The notes below the pieces were generated by a model. It was given only the letters and a program-made list of their open reading frames with translations, was not told the origin of the DNA and made no database searches. Shown piece by piece: positions 50,416-59,485 of a DNA stretch of 64,000 nucleotides. Source of the DNA: JAGXQV01 sp964451375 (GTDB lineage Bacteria > Pseudomonadota > Gammaproteobacteria > Burkholderiales > Sulfuricellaceae); the NCBI GenBank assembly GCA_964451375.1, contig CAYVIN010000006.1, forward strand, positions 35,818 through 99,817, written 5' to 3'. The first letter of the stretch is position 1. Each line of letters opens with the position of its first letter. The translations under genes were made by a program, and so were the position numbers.

Positions 50416-50613
50416 CTATGCCGCGACCTGCTCAAACGAAAAATGCGGAATGTCGGCCTGCTCGCGGGCGTGTTCGACGGTCATGCCGCAAATCTTGCCG
50501 TGTTCGTCGAGATCGAGCAGGGTGTTTTCATCGAGGTCTTTGGTTTCGGCGACGGGAACCGCTTTGAACTCGATGTAAAGTGTGTCGGTATCCTGAAAAT
50601 AGCGAATTTTCAC
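50416..50613 (-). CDS. DUF2283-family protein
   Basis: A 65-residue protein with the DUF2283 pattern: MKIRYFQDTDTLYIEF, then TKDLDENTLLDLDEHGKICG and MTVEHAREQ. Proteins of this family are found next to small DUF4258-like partners and are suspected TA-like pairs. It overlaps the upstream 78-residue gene by four bases, the coupled arrangement expected of such modules. Confidence 0.88.
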   Translation of the reverse strand: MKIRYFQDTDTLYIEFKAVPVAETKDLDENTLLDLDEHGKICGMTVEHAREQADIPHFSFEQVAA

Positions 50614-50846
50614 GGTGCAAATCCCCGGTCAAAAAAAGCGTTGTGGATGGTTTCGCCATCGGGAAGAAGAACGACACGCGGATACTTCTCATCGGCTTCC
50701 TTGATTTTAGCCCATCGGCGAATTCTGCCATCGGCTTGAAGCACTTCTTTTTCGGGATGGGTGACCGCCTGTTCTATCCATCCCAACTCGATGCCGGCGC
50801 GGTCGGGACGCTGCCTCATCGAGAGAAAATATTGGGTGAATTTCAT
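50610..50846 (-). CDS. Putative partner of the DUF2283 protein (DUF4258-like)
   Basis: A 78-residue protein, MKFTQYFLSMRQRPDRAGIE at the start, and RRWAKIKEADEKYPRVVLLP, GETIHNAFFDRGF at the end. The layout (helix, strands ending in a His-Asn-Ala-Phe motif) resembles DUF4258/BrnT-like small ribonuclease folds, which pair with DUF2283 proteins. The family call is tentative. It starts three bases before the asnB stop and overlaps the next gene by four. Confidence 0.7.
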   Translation of the reverse strand: MKFTQYFLSMRQRPDRAGIELGWIEQAVTHPEKEVLQADGRIRRWAKIKEADEKYPRVVLLPDGETIHNAFFDRGFAP

Positions 50847-50849
50847 TCT

Positions 50850-52718
50850 TTACCCCAGCCGAAACCCCGGCTCATGATGCTCAAACCACCGCTCCAGCGC
50901 CATCAGCGCCCATAACCGCCCGGCGTGGTTCTTGCGGCCTTGCTGGTGGTCGTGGAGCAGGCGGGCCAGCGATTGCGGGCGGAACAGGCCGCGGCTACCG
51001 AAGGCGTCCGGGGCGAGGGTGCGGTCGATTTCCTGTTTCAATGTGCCGGCCAGCCACTCGGAGAGGGGCATCACGAAGCCTTGCTTGTTGCGGTGGACGA
51101 TGTCGTGGGGCAGGTATTTTTCGGCGAGTTTCTTGAGCAGCCATTTGCCGGTGCGTCCGCGTACTTTCAGGGCGGGGTCGAGGCGGGCGGCGAATTCGAA
51201 AAACTGGTGGTCGAGGAACGGCACCCGTGCTTCCAGCGAATAACGCATGGTGGCGCGATCCACCTTGGTGAGCAGGTCGTCGGGCAGCCACAGGGCGGTA
51301 TCGACCCACATCAGCTTGTCGAGGTATTCGGCGGAGTTGCAGGCGTCGAAGTGGCGCGCGGCGCTGTCGCCCAAGTCGGCGTGGAGCTGGCCGAGGAACA
51401 CCGGGGTGAACAGTTCCGGGCGCAGCAGGGTGTCGAAGACGTTGGGAATCGTGCGATAGCGGCGGTTCTTGGGTTCGATCACCGCCTTGACCAGCCTGTC
51501 CTTGCGCAGTTTCGGCGGCAAACCGCGCGCCAGCCACGGCAGTGGCGATAGTGGGTGGCCGAGGATGCCGGTGAGGCGTTCGTCGCGGTTGCGTTTCCAG
51601 TAGTTGCTGTAGCCGCCGAATACTTCATCCGCACCTTCGCCGGTAAGCGCCACCGTGACATGCTGGCGAGTGAGTTTCGACAATAACATGGTGGGCAACG
51701 CTGCCTGGTCGCCGAAAGGTTCGTCGAAGACTTCGATCCAGTCGTCGTAGGCGTCGAGTACGTCGCCCGGCGCAATCATCAGCGGGTGGTGGTGCGCGCC
51801 GATGTGCCGCGCCACCTGTTCGGCCTGGCGGTGTTCGCTGCCGGCGACGTTGCCGAGAAAGCCCAGGTTGAAGGTCTCCACGGGTTTTTGTCCGATGTCG
51901 GTCATCAGCGCGGCGATCAGCGAGGAATCCACTCCGCCCGAGACGAAAGCGCCCAGCGGTACGTCGGCGACCAGCATGGATGCTATCGAGGCGCGTAATT
52001 CCTGTTCCAGCATGGCGAGGGCTTCGGCGTCGCTTAACACCAGCTTGTCGCGGTAATCCGGCGACCAGTAGCGCCAGCTTTTCAGTTCGCCATTTTCGAG
52101 GAGCAGCGCGTGGGCCGCGTCGAGCTTGCGGATGGCGCGGTAAATGGTGTGCGGCGCGGGGATGTATTGGCACTCCAGATACAGCCCCAGCGCATCCATG
52201 TCGATATCCCGCGATACCGCCGGGTGCGCGCGCACCGCCTTGATTTCCGAGGCGAATACCAATGTCGCGCCGTCCCACGAATAATGCAGTGGTTTCACAC
52301 CGAGATGGTCGCGGGCGAGGAACAGGCTGTGCCGGTCTTCGTCCCAAATCGCAAAGGCGAACATGCCTTGCAGCTTGCCCAGCATTTCCGTGCCCCACAT
52401 TCGCCAGCCGTGCAGCAGGACTTCGCTGTCGCCCTGGGTGGCGAAGACGCAGCCGAGTTTTTGCAACTCATTGCGCAATTCGCGGAAATTGTAGATTTCA
52501 CCGTTGAACACCAGCGCGACTTTGCCGTCGGCGGACAACATCGGTTGGCGGCTGCCTGCGATATCGATTACCGACAGGCGACGATGACCGAGGTGCAGCG
52601 GGCCGCGCTCGAAAAAGCCTTCCGCATCCGGGCCGCGATGGGTGAGCAGATCGTTCATCGCCGCCAGGGTGTGGGCGGGGAACTCGCGGGGGCTGAAGAA
52701 ACCGCTAATCCCGCACAT
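50850..52718 (-). CDS. asnB: Asparagine synthase, glutamine-hydrolysing
   Basis: A 622-residue AsnB-type protein. Cys2 at the N-terminus (MCGISGFF) is the glutaminase nucleophile; RRLSVIDIAG, FNGEIYNFRELR, GDSEVLLHGW complete that domain. The synthetase domain has the pyrophosphate loop SGGVDSSLIAALM near residue 258 and TGEGADEVFGGYSNYW near 362. It amidates aspartate, or a sugar/peptide substrate; in surface polysaccharide loci such enzymes often amidate uronic acids. Its place beside msbA and glycosyltransferases favours a polysaccharide role, which is inference. Confidence 0.95.
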   Translation of the reverse strand: MCGISGFFSPREFPAHTLAAMNDLLTHRGPDAEGFFERGPLHLGHRRLSVIDIAGSRQPMLSADGKVALVFNGEIYNFRELRNELQKLGCVFATQGDSEVLLHGWRMWGTEMLGKLQGMFAFAIWDEDRHSLFLARDHLGVKPLHYSWDGATLVFASEIKAVRAHPAVSRDIDMDALGLYLECQYIPAPHTIYRAIRKLDAAHALLLENGELKSWRYWSPDYRDKLVLSDAEALAMLEQELRASIASMLVADVPLGAFVSGGVDSSLIAALMTDIGQKPVETFNLGFLGNVAGSEHRQAEQVARHIGAHHHPLMIAPGDVLDAYDDWIEVFDEPFGDQAALPTMLLSKLTRQHVTVALTGEGADEVFGGYSNYWKRNRDERLTGILGHPLSPLPWLARGLPPKLRKDRLVKAVIEPKNRRYRTIPNVFDTLLRPELFTPVFLGQLHADLGDSAARHFDACNSAEYLDKLMWVDTALWLPDDLLTKVDRATMRYSLEARVPFLDHQFFEFAARLDPALKVRGRTGKWLLKKLAEKYLPHDIVHRNKQGFVMPLSEWLAGTLKQEIDRTLAPDAFGSRGLFRPQSLARLLHDHQQGRKNHAGRLWALMALERWFEHHEPGFRLG

Positions 52719-52751
52719 GGTGGGTGTGCTCCAGTGGATATGGCGAGGTGG

Positions 52752-53057
52752 TCATCGCAAGTAACCTGCTTCCCTTTGGTGACGAACGTTCAGAATGGTG
52801 ACGGTCTCCCCTTCGAGCCGATACAACGCGACGTATCCGCTTGAACCAAAGTCGATGGGTAATTCGCGGTAATCTTCCCCGGATTCGTCGAGATATTCGA
52901 CCGGACGGCCAAGCTGGGGATGTTTGTTCAGTGTCTTGATCGCCATGGCGATGATGGTGGCGGCTCGCTTGGCGGCAAGTGGATTTTTGTCGCGCAGAAA
53001 TTCGCGTAAACGTTCCAGGTCACGCAGTGCGCCGGGGGTGAAACTTACTTGTGACAT
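52752..53057 (-). CDS. ParE/RelE-family toxin
   Basis: A 101-residue ParE/RelE-fold toxin: MSQVSFTPGALRDLERLREF, KRAATIIAMAIKTLNKHPQL, GRPVEYLDESGEDYRELPID and VALYRLEGETVTILNVRHQREAG. In ParE members the target is DNA gyrase. It overlaps the ribbon-helix-helix antitoxin by 13 bases. The ATG at 53057 is chosen; residues upstream of it in the frame are overlap. Confidence 0.88.
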   Translation of the reverse strand: MSQVSFTPGALRDLERLREFLRDKNPLAAKRAATIIAMAIKTLNKHPQLGRPVEYLDESGEDYRELPIDFGSSGYVALYRLEGETVTILNVRHQREAGYLR

Positions 53058-53329
53058 TGCGGGGCGGGCTTTTCGTTTTCGTCGCCCCAGGTTTCCAGCC
53101 ATGCGATGACTTCGTCGCCGCTGACGTGCAGTCCGGTTTCCTGAAACTCATCCCAAGCGGCGCGCGCCTCCTGCTGGAAGGCTTGGCGTTTTTCCTCGCG
53201 TTCGACGTACTGTCTGACAGCTTCGATAACCATCCAATGCGTCGAGCGATGGCGGGCATCCGCAAGGCGCTTTACGCGCTCCTTGGTTTCAGGATCGAAT
53301 TTGATGGTGGTTGCGGCTACGTTGGACAT
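53045..53329 (-). CDS. Ribbon-helix-helix antitoxin, ParD/CopG-like
   Basis: A 94-residue antitoxin: residues 1-45 (ATTIKFDPETKERVKRLADARHRSTHWMVIEAVRQYVE) form a ribbon-helix-helix, and the rest is an acidic, Gln/Glu-rich tail for toxin binding (FQETGLHVSGDEVIAWLETW). It precedes and overlaps the ParE-like toxin, normal parDE order. Confidence 0.88.
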   Translation of the reverse strand: MSNVAATTIKFDPETKERVKRLADARHRSTHWMVIEAVRQYVEREEKRQAFQQEARAAWDEFQETGLHVSGDEVIAWLETWGDENEKPAPQCHK

Positions 53330-53370
53330 GGCATGGCTCCCGCGTTATTACGAAGTAACACCTTAGCACA

Positions 53371-55122
53371 CTACGCGCTGTGGCGCGCCTGTTCCGCCTT
53401 GAACTGGAGTTGGTGGAAATGCGCGTAAGCCCCGCCTTTGTCCATCAATTCGCCGTGGCTGCCGATTTCGACGATGCGTCCGTGCTCCATCACCACGATG
53501 CGGTCGGCTTTTTCGATGGTCGAGAGGCGATGCGCGATGACCAGGGTGGTGCGGTTCTTCATGAGGTTTTCCAGGGCCGCCTGTACCAGCCGTTCTGACT
53601 GGGTGTCGAGGGCGCTGGTGGCTTCGTCGAGGATGAGTATTGGCGCATTTTTCAGCAGCGCGCGGGCAATCGCCAGGCGCTGGCGCTGGCCGCCGGAGAG
53701 GCGCACACCGTTTTCGCCGATCAGGGTGTCAAACCCTTCCGGCATGGCTTCGATAAAGTCCAGCGCGTTGGCGGCGCGCGCCGCTTCCGTCAGGGCGGCC
53801 CGGTCGGCGCTCATGCCGTAGGCGATGTTGCCGGCCACCGTGTCGTTGAACAACACCACGTCCTGGCTGACCAGGGCGATGTGACGGCGCAGCGCGGCGA
53901 TTTTGAGTTCCGGCAGCGGCGCGCCGTCGAGGAGGATACGTCCGCTGCTGGGTTCGTAGAAACGTGGAATCAGGTTGACCAGCGAGGTTTTACCGCTGCC
54001 CGACGTACCCACCAGCGCCACGGTTTCGCCGGCGCTTACGCTGAGTGACACGCCGCTCAGCGCGTCGCGTTGCGCCTTGGGATAACGCAGGCCGATGTTC
54101 TCGAAAACGATCTGGCCGGCTAACGTGGCGGGTTCCAGGATGCCATGATCCACTTCGGCGGGTTCGTCGAGGAAGGTGAACACGCTTTCCGCCGCCGCCA
54201 GGCCGCGTTGCAGCGACTGGTTGACGCCGGTAATGCGTTTCAACGGCCCGAACAACATCAACATGCCGGTCATGAAGGACATGAAATCACCGGCGGTGAA
54301 GCTGCCGTTGGCGGCGCGCTGGCTGGCGAAATGGACGATTACCGCCAGCGCACAGGCGATCATGAATTGGGTGGTGCTGGTGCTGATCGAGGAGGCAGCG
54401 GTCTGCTTGATGGTGTTGCGGCGCAGTGCGTCGGTGGTGCGGGTGAAACGCGCCGATTCGGCTTCCTGCCCGCCGTAGACCTTGACGACGCGCTGCCCGT
54501 GCACGGTTTCGCCGAGCACCTGGGTGAGGTTGCCCATTTCCTGCTGGCCGTCGCGGGCGAGTTTGCGCAGCCGTTTGGCAACCACGCGGATGCTGATCGC
54601 CACGGCGGGAATCACCGTGAAACATACCAGCGTCAGCCGCCAATCGGTATACAGCAACAGTCCCAGCAGGCCGATGATGGTCAGGCCGTCCTTGACCACC
54701 ACCGTGACCACGTTGAACCCGGCTTCGGTGACTTGCCCCACGTCGTAGGTGACGCGCGACATCAGGCGTCCAGCGGGCTGGTCATCGAAAAATTGCACCG
54801 GCAAACGCATCAGCTTGGTGAACATTTCATCGCGCAACTGGCGCACCAGTTGGCTGGACAGCCAACTCGTCGCGTATTCGTTGGCGAAATTGGCGATGCC
54901 GCGCACCAGGAATATCCCGACGATGTAAAACGGCATCATCGCCATCATGCCGTCGTCGCGGGTGACGAAGCCGCTATCGACGAGAAGTTTCACCAGCCGC
55001 GCAAAAGCCGGCTCGGTAATCGCCATGGTGGCCATCGCGCAGAGTGCGACCGCCAGCATTTTCCAGTAGCGGGTCAGGTAGCCGAGGATGCGGCGGTAAA
55101 CGGTGAGGCTGTGGGAGTTCAA
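53371..55122 (-). CDS. msbA: Lipid A export ATP-binding/permease protein MsbA
   Basis: A 583-residue ABC exporter half-transporter. Six transmembrane segments lie in the first ~320 residues, followed by an ATPase with Walker A VGTSGSGKTSL, signature LSGGQRQRLAIARALL, Walker B ILILDEATSALD and switch His in VIAHRLSTIEK. It flips lipid A-core across the inner membrane. Length is exactly that of MsbA. The start is a TTG at 55122 (M-N-S-H-S); the next ATG is 20 codons in and would remove a conserved start of TM1. Next to glycosyltransferases of LPS core. Confidence 0.93.
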   Translation of the reverse strand: MNSHSLTVYRRILGYLTRYWKMLAVALCAMATMAITEPAFARLVKLLVDSGFVTRDDGMMAMMPFYIVGIFLVRGIANFANEYATSWLSSQLVRQLRDEMFTKLMRLPVQFFDDQPAGRLMSRVTYDVGQVTEAGFNVVTVVVKDGLTIIGLLGLLLYTDWRLTLVCFTVIPAVAISIRVVAKRLRKLARDGQQEMGNLTQVLGETVHGQRVVKVYGGQEAESARFTRTTDALRRNTIKQTAASSISTSTTQFMIACALAVIVHFASQRAANGSFTAGDFMSFMTGMLMLFGPLKRITGVNQSLQRGLAAAESVFTFLDEPAEVDHGILEPATLAGQIVFENIGLRYPKAQRDALSGVSLSVSAGETVALVGTSGSGKTSLVNLIPRFYEPSSGRILLDGAPLPELKIAALRRHIALVSQDVVLFNDTVAGNIAYGMSADRAALTEAARAANALDFIEAMPEGFDTLIGENGVRLSGGQRQRLAIARALLKNAPILILDEATSALDTQSERLVQAALENLMKNRTTLVIAHRLSTIEKADRIVVMEHGRIVEIGSHGELMDKGGAYAHFHQLQFKAEQARHSA

Positions 55123-55234
55123 GGTTTAATGTTTAATGCTGAATTTTTAATGATGGTTGGGTGAAGCCGGTCATGTAGGAGCGGTCTCCTGACCGAGAAC
55201 AGTGGTTCTACGGAGTGCTCCGGCACAGCTTGAA

Positions 55235-56287
55235 TTACTCGCTTTCCAGAGACTGCAATATCGTTTTCATCCGGTCTGCGATAGTCGGCAGGCGTAGCGC
55301 CTTTTCGTATCCCAACCGCGCAATTTTTTCGCGTTCCGCAGCGTGGCCGAGATAATACACCAGTTTATCAGCGAGTTCCCCGGCCTCGTTGAAGCATTCG
55401 ATCTCCTCACCGATGGTGTAAAACTCCTCCAGTTCCGGTGCGTAATCGGTGAGCAGGAAAGCCCCGGTGGCCGGCGCGTCGAACACCCGCATATTGAGTC
55501 CGCCGTATAACGCGGGATCCCAGCCGGTGATGTTCAGCACGATTTTCGAGGTGTTGACCATCCGCACCAGTTCTTCGCCCCACACACCCTTGCTTTTCAC
55601 CATTTGCCGCAGCCAGGGGCGGGAACGCGCCACCTTGCCCCATTTGCCGTGGATTTCCACCGGCAGGTCGCGCAAAACTTCCAGATATTCGAGGCGGCGC
55701 GGGTTATGCCCGGCGACAAAGGTGATGTCGTGTGCGTAGGGGCGTCCGCTGTCCGGGTAGAGATTGCGATAGCGGGCGAAATCCATGCCGTACACCGGCA
55801 GATAACGAATGCCGGTCGTTGCCGGGTCGTAGCCGTGGCGGTGAATGCAAAAATACGCGTCGTAAATCGCCGCATCCTCGACCAATCCGGGTGAATCGAG
55901 CGGGCCATCGACGCGCCAGCCGACGACTTTTTTCACCCCGTAATCGGCCTTGAGTTCCGCCACCAGTTGGGCGTCAACGAAGCGGTGCGAGCGGATCACC
56001 AATATCCAGTCGGGACGGAATGCCGCCACTGCCTGCTTGAGTTGGGCGCGTTTGAAATTTTCGCGGGCAATCGGCAAATCTGCCCCGATTTCGCGGTTTC
56101 GGAAGCCCAGCGCCCGCGCCAGGCGGTTGACCGGTTTCAGCGTGAAGCTCGCCAAACGGCTCTCCACCTGGCTGTTGAAGCAATACACCTGATGCCCCAT
56201 GCCACGCAACGCATCGGCGCACGAGTAACCCAGCGGGATCATGTCGTCGCCGAAGAAGTAGCTGATGAGGATGCGTTGGGGAGCCAT
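55235..56287 (-). CDS. CgeB-like glycosyltransferase (GT group 1_2)
   Basis: A 350-residue protein. It has the N-terminal LISYFFGDDMIPLGYSCADA, DYGVKKVVGWRVDGPLDSPG, and the C-terminal donor-binding region NITGWDPALYGGLNMRVFDA, ATGAFLLTDYAPELEEFYTI, typical of CgeB-like glycosyltransferases. Probably transfers a sugar in LPS core or O-antigen assembly. It ends 112 bases before msbA; the gap holds an AT-rich word (AATGTTTAATGCTGAATTTT) and no gene. Confidence 0.88.
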   Translation of the reverse strand: MAPQRILISYFFGDDMIPLGYSCADALRGMGHQVYCFNSQVESRLASFTLKPVNRLARALGFRNREIGADLPIARENFKRAQLKQAVAAFRPDWILVIRSHRFVDAQLVAELKADYGVKKVVGWRVDGPLDSPGLVEDAAIYDAYFCIHRHGYDPATTGIRYLPVYGMDFARYRNLYPDSGRPYAHDITFVAGHNPRRLEYLEVLRDLPVEIHGKWGKVARSRPWLRQMVKSKGVWGEELVRMVNTSKIVLNITGWDPALYGGLNMRVFDAPATGAFLLTDYAPELEEFYTIGEEIECFNEAGELADKLVYYLGHAAEREKIARLGYEKALRLPTIADRMKTILQSLESE

Positions 56288-56291
56288 GACA

Positions 56292-56708
56292 TCAAGCGCC
56301 GTGTTTGGCCCAGAATTCCGCGGGGCTTAGGATGGGGTATTGCCCGGCCAGTGCCAGCAAATCCTTGTCGCCGCTGACCAGATAATCGGCTTCGGCGGCC
56401 AGCAGGGTGCCTAGAATCGGCAAGTCGTTGCCGTCGCGCAGATCGCCGGCAGTGATTTCCAGGGGTTCGACCAAATCGGCGGAGAGCGCCAGGCTGTCGA
56501 TGAAATCCAGCAAGTCGCGCTCCGACCAGTGCAGACGGTGATTGAGGCGCGGCAAGACGCGCAGCAGTTCGGCCAGGATGAATTGGGACAACACGATGTC
56601 GAGCGCGCCGGTGCGCCACGCGCCGACGATTTGCCCCGGCACGCTGCCCGGATAAGCCAGGCCGGACACCAGCACGTTGGTGTCGAGCACCACCCGCAAG
56701 GTCGCCAT
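56292..56708 (-). CDS. PIN-domain toxin
   Basis: A 138-residue PIN-domain protein: the first Asp in VVLDTNVLVSGL, the Glu in FILAELLRVLPR, Asp pair in AGDLRDGNDLPILG and VSGDKDLLAL. Of the putative toxin type with DTNVLVSGL start. It ends four bases before the CgeB-like gene and follows its Phd-like antitoxin by 11 bases. A ribonuclease; target unknown. Confidence 0.88.
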   Translation of the reverse strand: MATLRVVLDTNVLVSGLAYPGSVPGQIVGAWRTGALDIVLSQFILAELLRVLPRLNHRLHWSERDLLDFIDSLALSADLVEPLEITAGDLRDGNDLPILGTLLAAEADYLVSGDKDLLALAGQYPILSPAEFWAKHGA

Positions 56709-56719
56709 GTTTCCTGGGT

Positions 56720-57001
56720 TTATGCCGAAGCGGCCTGGCTGCGCGCCTGGGCCACAGCCTCGTCGATTTCCGCCATCCCCTCTTCTTGCGGAACATCGGC
56801 ATAGGCATCGGCGAGCCGTTGGGAAAGCGCATCGAAACGTTCCTGCATCCGCCGGATGCGCCCGAATAACCGCGCATCGACCAGCGCAGCGACGGGTTTG
56901 CCATCCTTGTTGATGATGATGCTGTCGTTGCGGTATTGCACCTGATTGAGCATTTCGCCAAGGTTCTGGCGGAACTTCATGGCGTTGGTTTCGGTAATCA
57001 T
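56720..57001 (-). CDS. Phd/YefM-like antitoxin
   Basis: A 93-residue antitoxin: MITETNAMKFRQNLGEMLNQVQYRNDS and IIINKDGKPVAALVDARLFG are the Phd DNA-binding half; the C-terminal helix (IDEAVAQARSQAASA) would bind the PIN toxin. A strong promoter with a symmetric site lies just upstream on this strand. Confidence 0.87.
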   Translation of the reverse strand: MITETNAMKFRQNLGEMLNQVQYRNDSIIINKDGKPVAALVDARLFGRIRRMQERFDALSQRLADAYADVPQEEGMAEIDEAVAQARSQAASA

Positions 57002-57011
57002 GGTGTGTAAT

Positions 57012-57059
57012 CCATAATGGCTATATCGGTCATTATGGTCTGGTAGGATAGACTGTCAA
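57012..57059 (-). promoter_or_regulatory. Promoter and inverted repeat of the Phd-PIN module
   Basis: On the minus strand a consensus -35 TTGACA (57059-57054) and a -10 CATAAT (57037-57032) are 16 bases apart. The repeat CCATAATG (57012-57019) and its complement CATTATGG (57031-57038) flank an 11-base spacer and cover the -10. The antitoxin ATG is at 57001. An operator for Phd-type autorepression is the simplest reading. Confidence 0.65.
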
Positions 57060-57081
57060 GCAAACCACGGGATGTAGTGGT

Positions 57082-58266
57082 TCACTTTCGATCAAGCAAC
57101 TTTCGATACAACCCCACCAGCTTTTCCCCCATGACTTCCAGGTTATAGGGTTCCACCGTCAACCGCGCTGCCGCACCCAGTTGCGCGGCGAGCGCCGGGG
57201 CGAGCAATTGCGTCATCGCGGCGCTCAACCCGGCGATATCCAGCGCATCGACCGCGTAGCCGTTTTTGCCGTTCTCGACCAGTTCCGCCGCGCCGCTCTT
57301 GGTGCTGGTGATTATCGGCAAGCCAGCCGCCAAAGCTTCCAGCGCGACGTTGGGGAAGGGGTCGTAAAGGGTCGGCAGGACGAAGGCGTCGGCGGCGCCG
57401 TAATAGGGTTTCACGTCCTGCTGCGCCCCGGCGAAGTGGGCGCGCTGAGTCAAGCCCAGGCGCGCGGCGAGGGTCTGGAAGCGTTTTTCCTTTTTGTCCT
57501 TGCCGACGATCAGCAGGTGGGCTTGCGGCGGCAGTTGGGCGAACGCTTGCAGTAGCGCGGCAAGTCCCTTGCGCTCGAAACCCGAACCGACATAAAGGAA
57601 TAGCGGGGCATCTTGAGGGATGCCGTAACGTTCGCGCAAGGCCACGCGATGCCGGGCTTTCAGGTTGGGGTGATAGGCGACGGTGTCCACACCGCTGTAG
57701 ATGACGTGAATTTTGTCTGCGGCGAGGCCGTAGTCGCGGCGAATTTCCTCGGCGACCATGTGCGAATTGCAGATCACCGCTTTCAGGCGCGGGCTGGCGA
57801 AAAGACGTTTTTCTGCTGCCAGGGTGTAGTGGTGATAGGGATTGAGCGCGATGCCGATGCGCCCCCACGGGCCGAGGACGCGGCGGCGCTGACGCAGCCA
57901 TTCGCGATGCACCCCGTCGCCGGCGCGGAATACGTCGCAACAGGGAATACGCTCATGCGATTGCACCAGATCGAAATGGCGTTCCTGCAAGGCTTCGCAG
58001 ACGCTGCGGGCAAAGCTCCAGTCGCGCCACACGCTGCCCAGGTACAAGGGATTGCAGATCAGCGCGCCGTTGTCGCCGTCGCCCGGCCAGGAGCGGGTCA
58101 CCACGGTAAGCCGCGCGCCCTGGCCGGAGAGCGCTTCCATGGCGCGCGCCACGAAGCGTTCCGCGCCGCCGAATGCGGTGTAGCGCTGGCGGATCAGGGC
58201 GATGCGTAGCGGGTGATGGGGGGGCAGCACGGAAGCGCCGGGATTTTCCCATTCCCCATTACTCAT
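57082..58266 (-). CDS. Glycosyltransferase family 4 (WaaG-like)
   Basis: A 394-residue retaining glycosyltransferase of the GT4 type: N-terminal LRIALIRQRYTAFGGAERFV (the GGAERF motif of LPS core glucosyltransferases), ICNSHMVAEEIRRDYG, VIYSGVDTVAYHPN, FLYVGSGFERKGLAALL and the donor motif PTLYDPFPNVALEALAAGLP. Similar to WaaG, which adds the first glucose to the inner core. The ATG at 58266 overlaps the upstream gene's stop by eight bases; a GTG one codon earlier is possible. Confidence 0.9.
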   Translation of the reverse strand: MSNGEWENPGASVLPPHHPLRIALIRQRYTAFGGAERFVARAMEALSGQGARLTVVTRSWPGDGDNGALICNPLYLGSVWRDWSFARSVCEALQERHFDLVQSHERIPCCDVFRAGDGVHREWLRQRRRVLGPWGRIGIALNPYHHYTLAAEKRLFASPRLKAVICNSHMVAEEIRRDYGLAADKIHVIYSGVDTVAYHPNLKARHRVALRERYGIPQDAPLFLYVGSGFERKGLAALLQAFAQLPPQAHLLIVGKDKKEKRFQTLAARLGLTQRAHFAGAQQDVKPYYGAADAFVLPTLYDPFPNVALEALAAGLPIITSTKSGAAELVENGKNGYAVDALDIAGLSAAMTQLLAPALAAQLGAAARLTVEPYNLEVMGEKLVGLYRKLLDRK

Positions 58267-59344
58267 CACCCATTACCTCTTCGATAGCGGTAAGCACTTG
58301 CGCCACGGAAATTTGCGTCAGGCAGTCGCTGACCTTGCCGCCGCCGCAACCGTCATGGCCGCACGGGCGGCAGGTGTGATTCGAGGTGACCACCCGGTGG
58401 CGCACCATCCACGGCCCCCATTCCCGGTCGCCGCTGGGGCCGAACAGCGCCACCGTCGGCGTACCCATCGCGGCGGCGATGTGCATCGGCGCGGAATCGA
58501 CGCCGATGAACAGCCGGGCGCGACCGGTCAGCGCGGCGAGTTGCTTGAGGCTGAGTTGGCCGGAAAGATCGACCGGTTGCGTGGTGAGGATCGCCTGGAT
58601 GCGCGCCAGCATGGCTTTTTCCGCACTGTCCGGCGCGGCAGTCAGCACCACGCGGTGGCCGGCGCTTTGCAAGGCGTCGATCAGGGCCGCCATATTGGCC
58701 TCCGGCCAGCATTTGAACAGCCAACGCGAGGTGGGATGGAGATGAATGAAGGATAAACCCGCCAAACCATGTTCCGCGAGCTTTTGTTCGACTAGGGCGT
58801 CCGCATCGGTGCCGGGAACCAGCGTGATCTTGCGCTCGTCGGGAGCGGGGTGGATGCCGATGCGGCGCAGCGCGTCGAGGTTGCATTCCACGGTGTGGCG
58901 GACGTTGCCGCGCCCGATGGGGGTGTAGAAATGACTGAAGCCGATGTCCCACAGCGCGCCCTTGTCGCGGCGTTTTTCGGCAACGCCATGCCGCGCGCCG
59001 ATAAGGCGGGTGAGCCACGCCCCGCGATTGTGTTCGGTGAGATGGATCACCATCTCGTAACGGCGTGCGCGCAGGGTGGCGAGCAATCCCAGTTCGCCGC
59101 GTAACTGACCGAGCGGCCCCGCGCGTTTCCAGTTGCGGTCGATGGTGTGGACTTGGGAGATGGCCGGGTGCAAGGTGAGCATCTCGGCAGTGTCGCGATA
59201 AACCAGCGCATCGATTTCCAGATGCGGCGCGCGGGATTTCAGCACCGAGAAGACCGGCGCGGTCAGCAGCACATCGCCGTGATGGCGCAGTTTGATGACC
59301 AATACCCGGTTGAGGGCGGCAAGATCGATTGCGTCTTTGAGCAT
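58259..59344 (-). CDS. Glycosyltransferase family 9, heptosyltransferase-like (WaaQ type)
   Basis: A 361-residue GT9 protein: LNRVLVIKLRHHGDVLLTAPVF at the start, TSRWLFKCWPEANMAALIDAL in the middle, and the donor-binding GRARLFIGVDSAPMHIAAAM with TPTVALFGPSGDREWGPW near the C-terminus. It adds ADP-heptose in inner-core LPS; the WaaQ/RfaQ-type (heptosyltransferase III) seems nearest. The ATG at 59344 is chosen as the first before the GT9 Rossmann strand; ~70 codons upstream are open but without similarity. It precedes and overlaps the WaaG-like gene. Confidence 0.9.
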   Translation of the reverse strand: MLKDAIDLAALNRVLVIKLRHHGDVLLTAPVFSVLKSRAPHLEIDALVYRDTAEMLTLHPAISQVHTIDRNWKRAGPLGQLRGELGLLATLRARRYEMVIHLTEHNRGAWLTRLIGARHGVAEKRRDKGALWDIGFSHFYTPIGRGNVRHTVECNLDALRRIGIHPAPDERKITLVPGTDADALVEQKLAEHGLAGLSFIHLHPTSRWLFKCWPEANMAALIDALQSAGHRVVLTAAPDSAEKAMLARIQAILTTQPVDLSGQLSLKQLAALTGRARLFIGVDSAPMHIAAAMGTPTVALFGPSGDREWGPWMVRHRVVTSNHTCRPCGHDGCGGGKVSDCLTQISVAQVLTAIEEVMGDE

Positions 59345-59485
59345 GGCGCGAACGATAGCAAAGATCAAAGCAAAAGGCGATAAAGCCGGGTTCCCCCGGA
59401 GCCAGCGGGTGTGCACAAGCCCTTGCCGCCAGGCGATTAGCCCCGCAAAACTGCTTAAATAACTTTCAATTGGCTTTCTTACATC

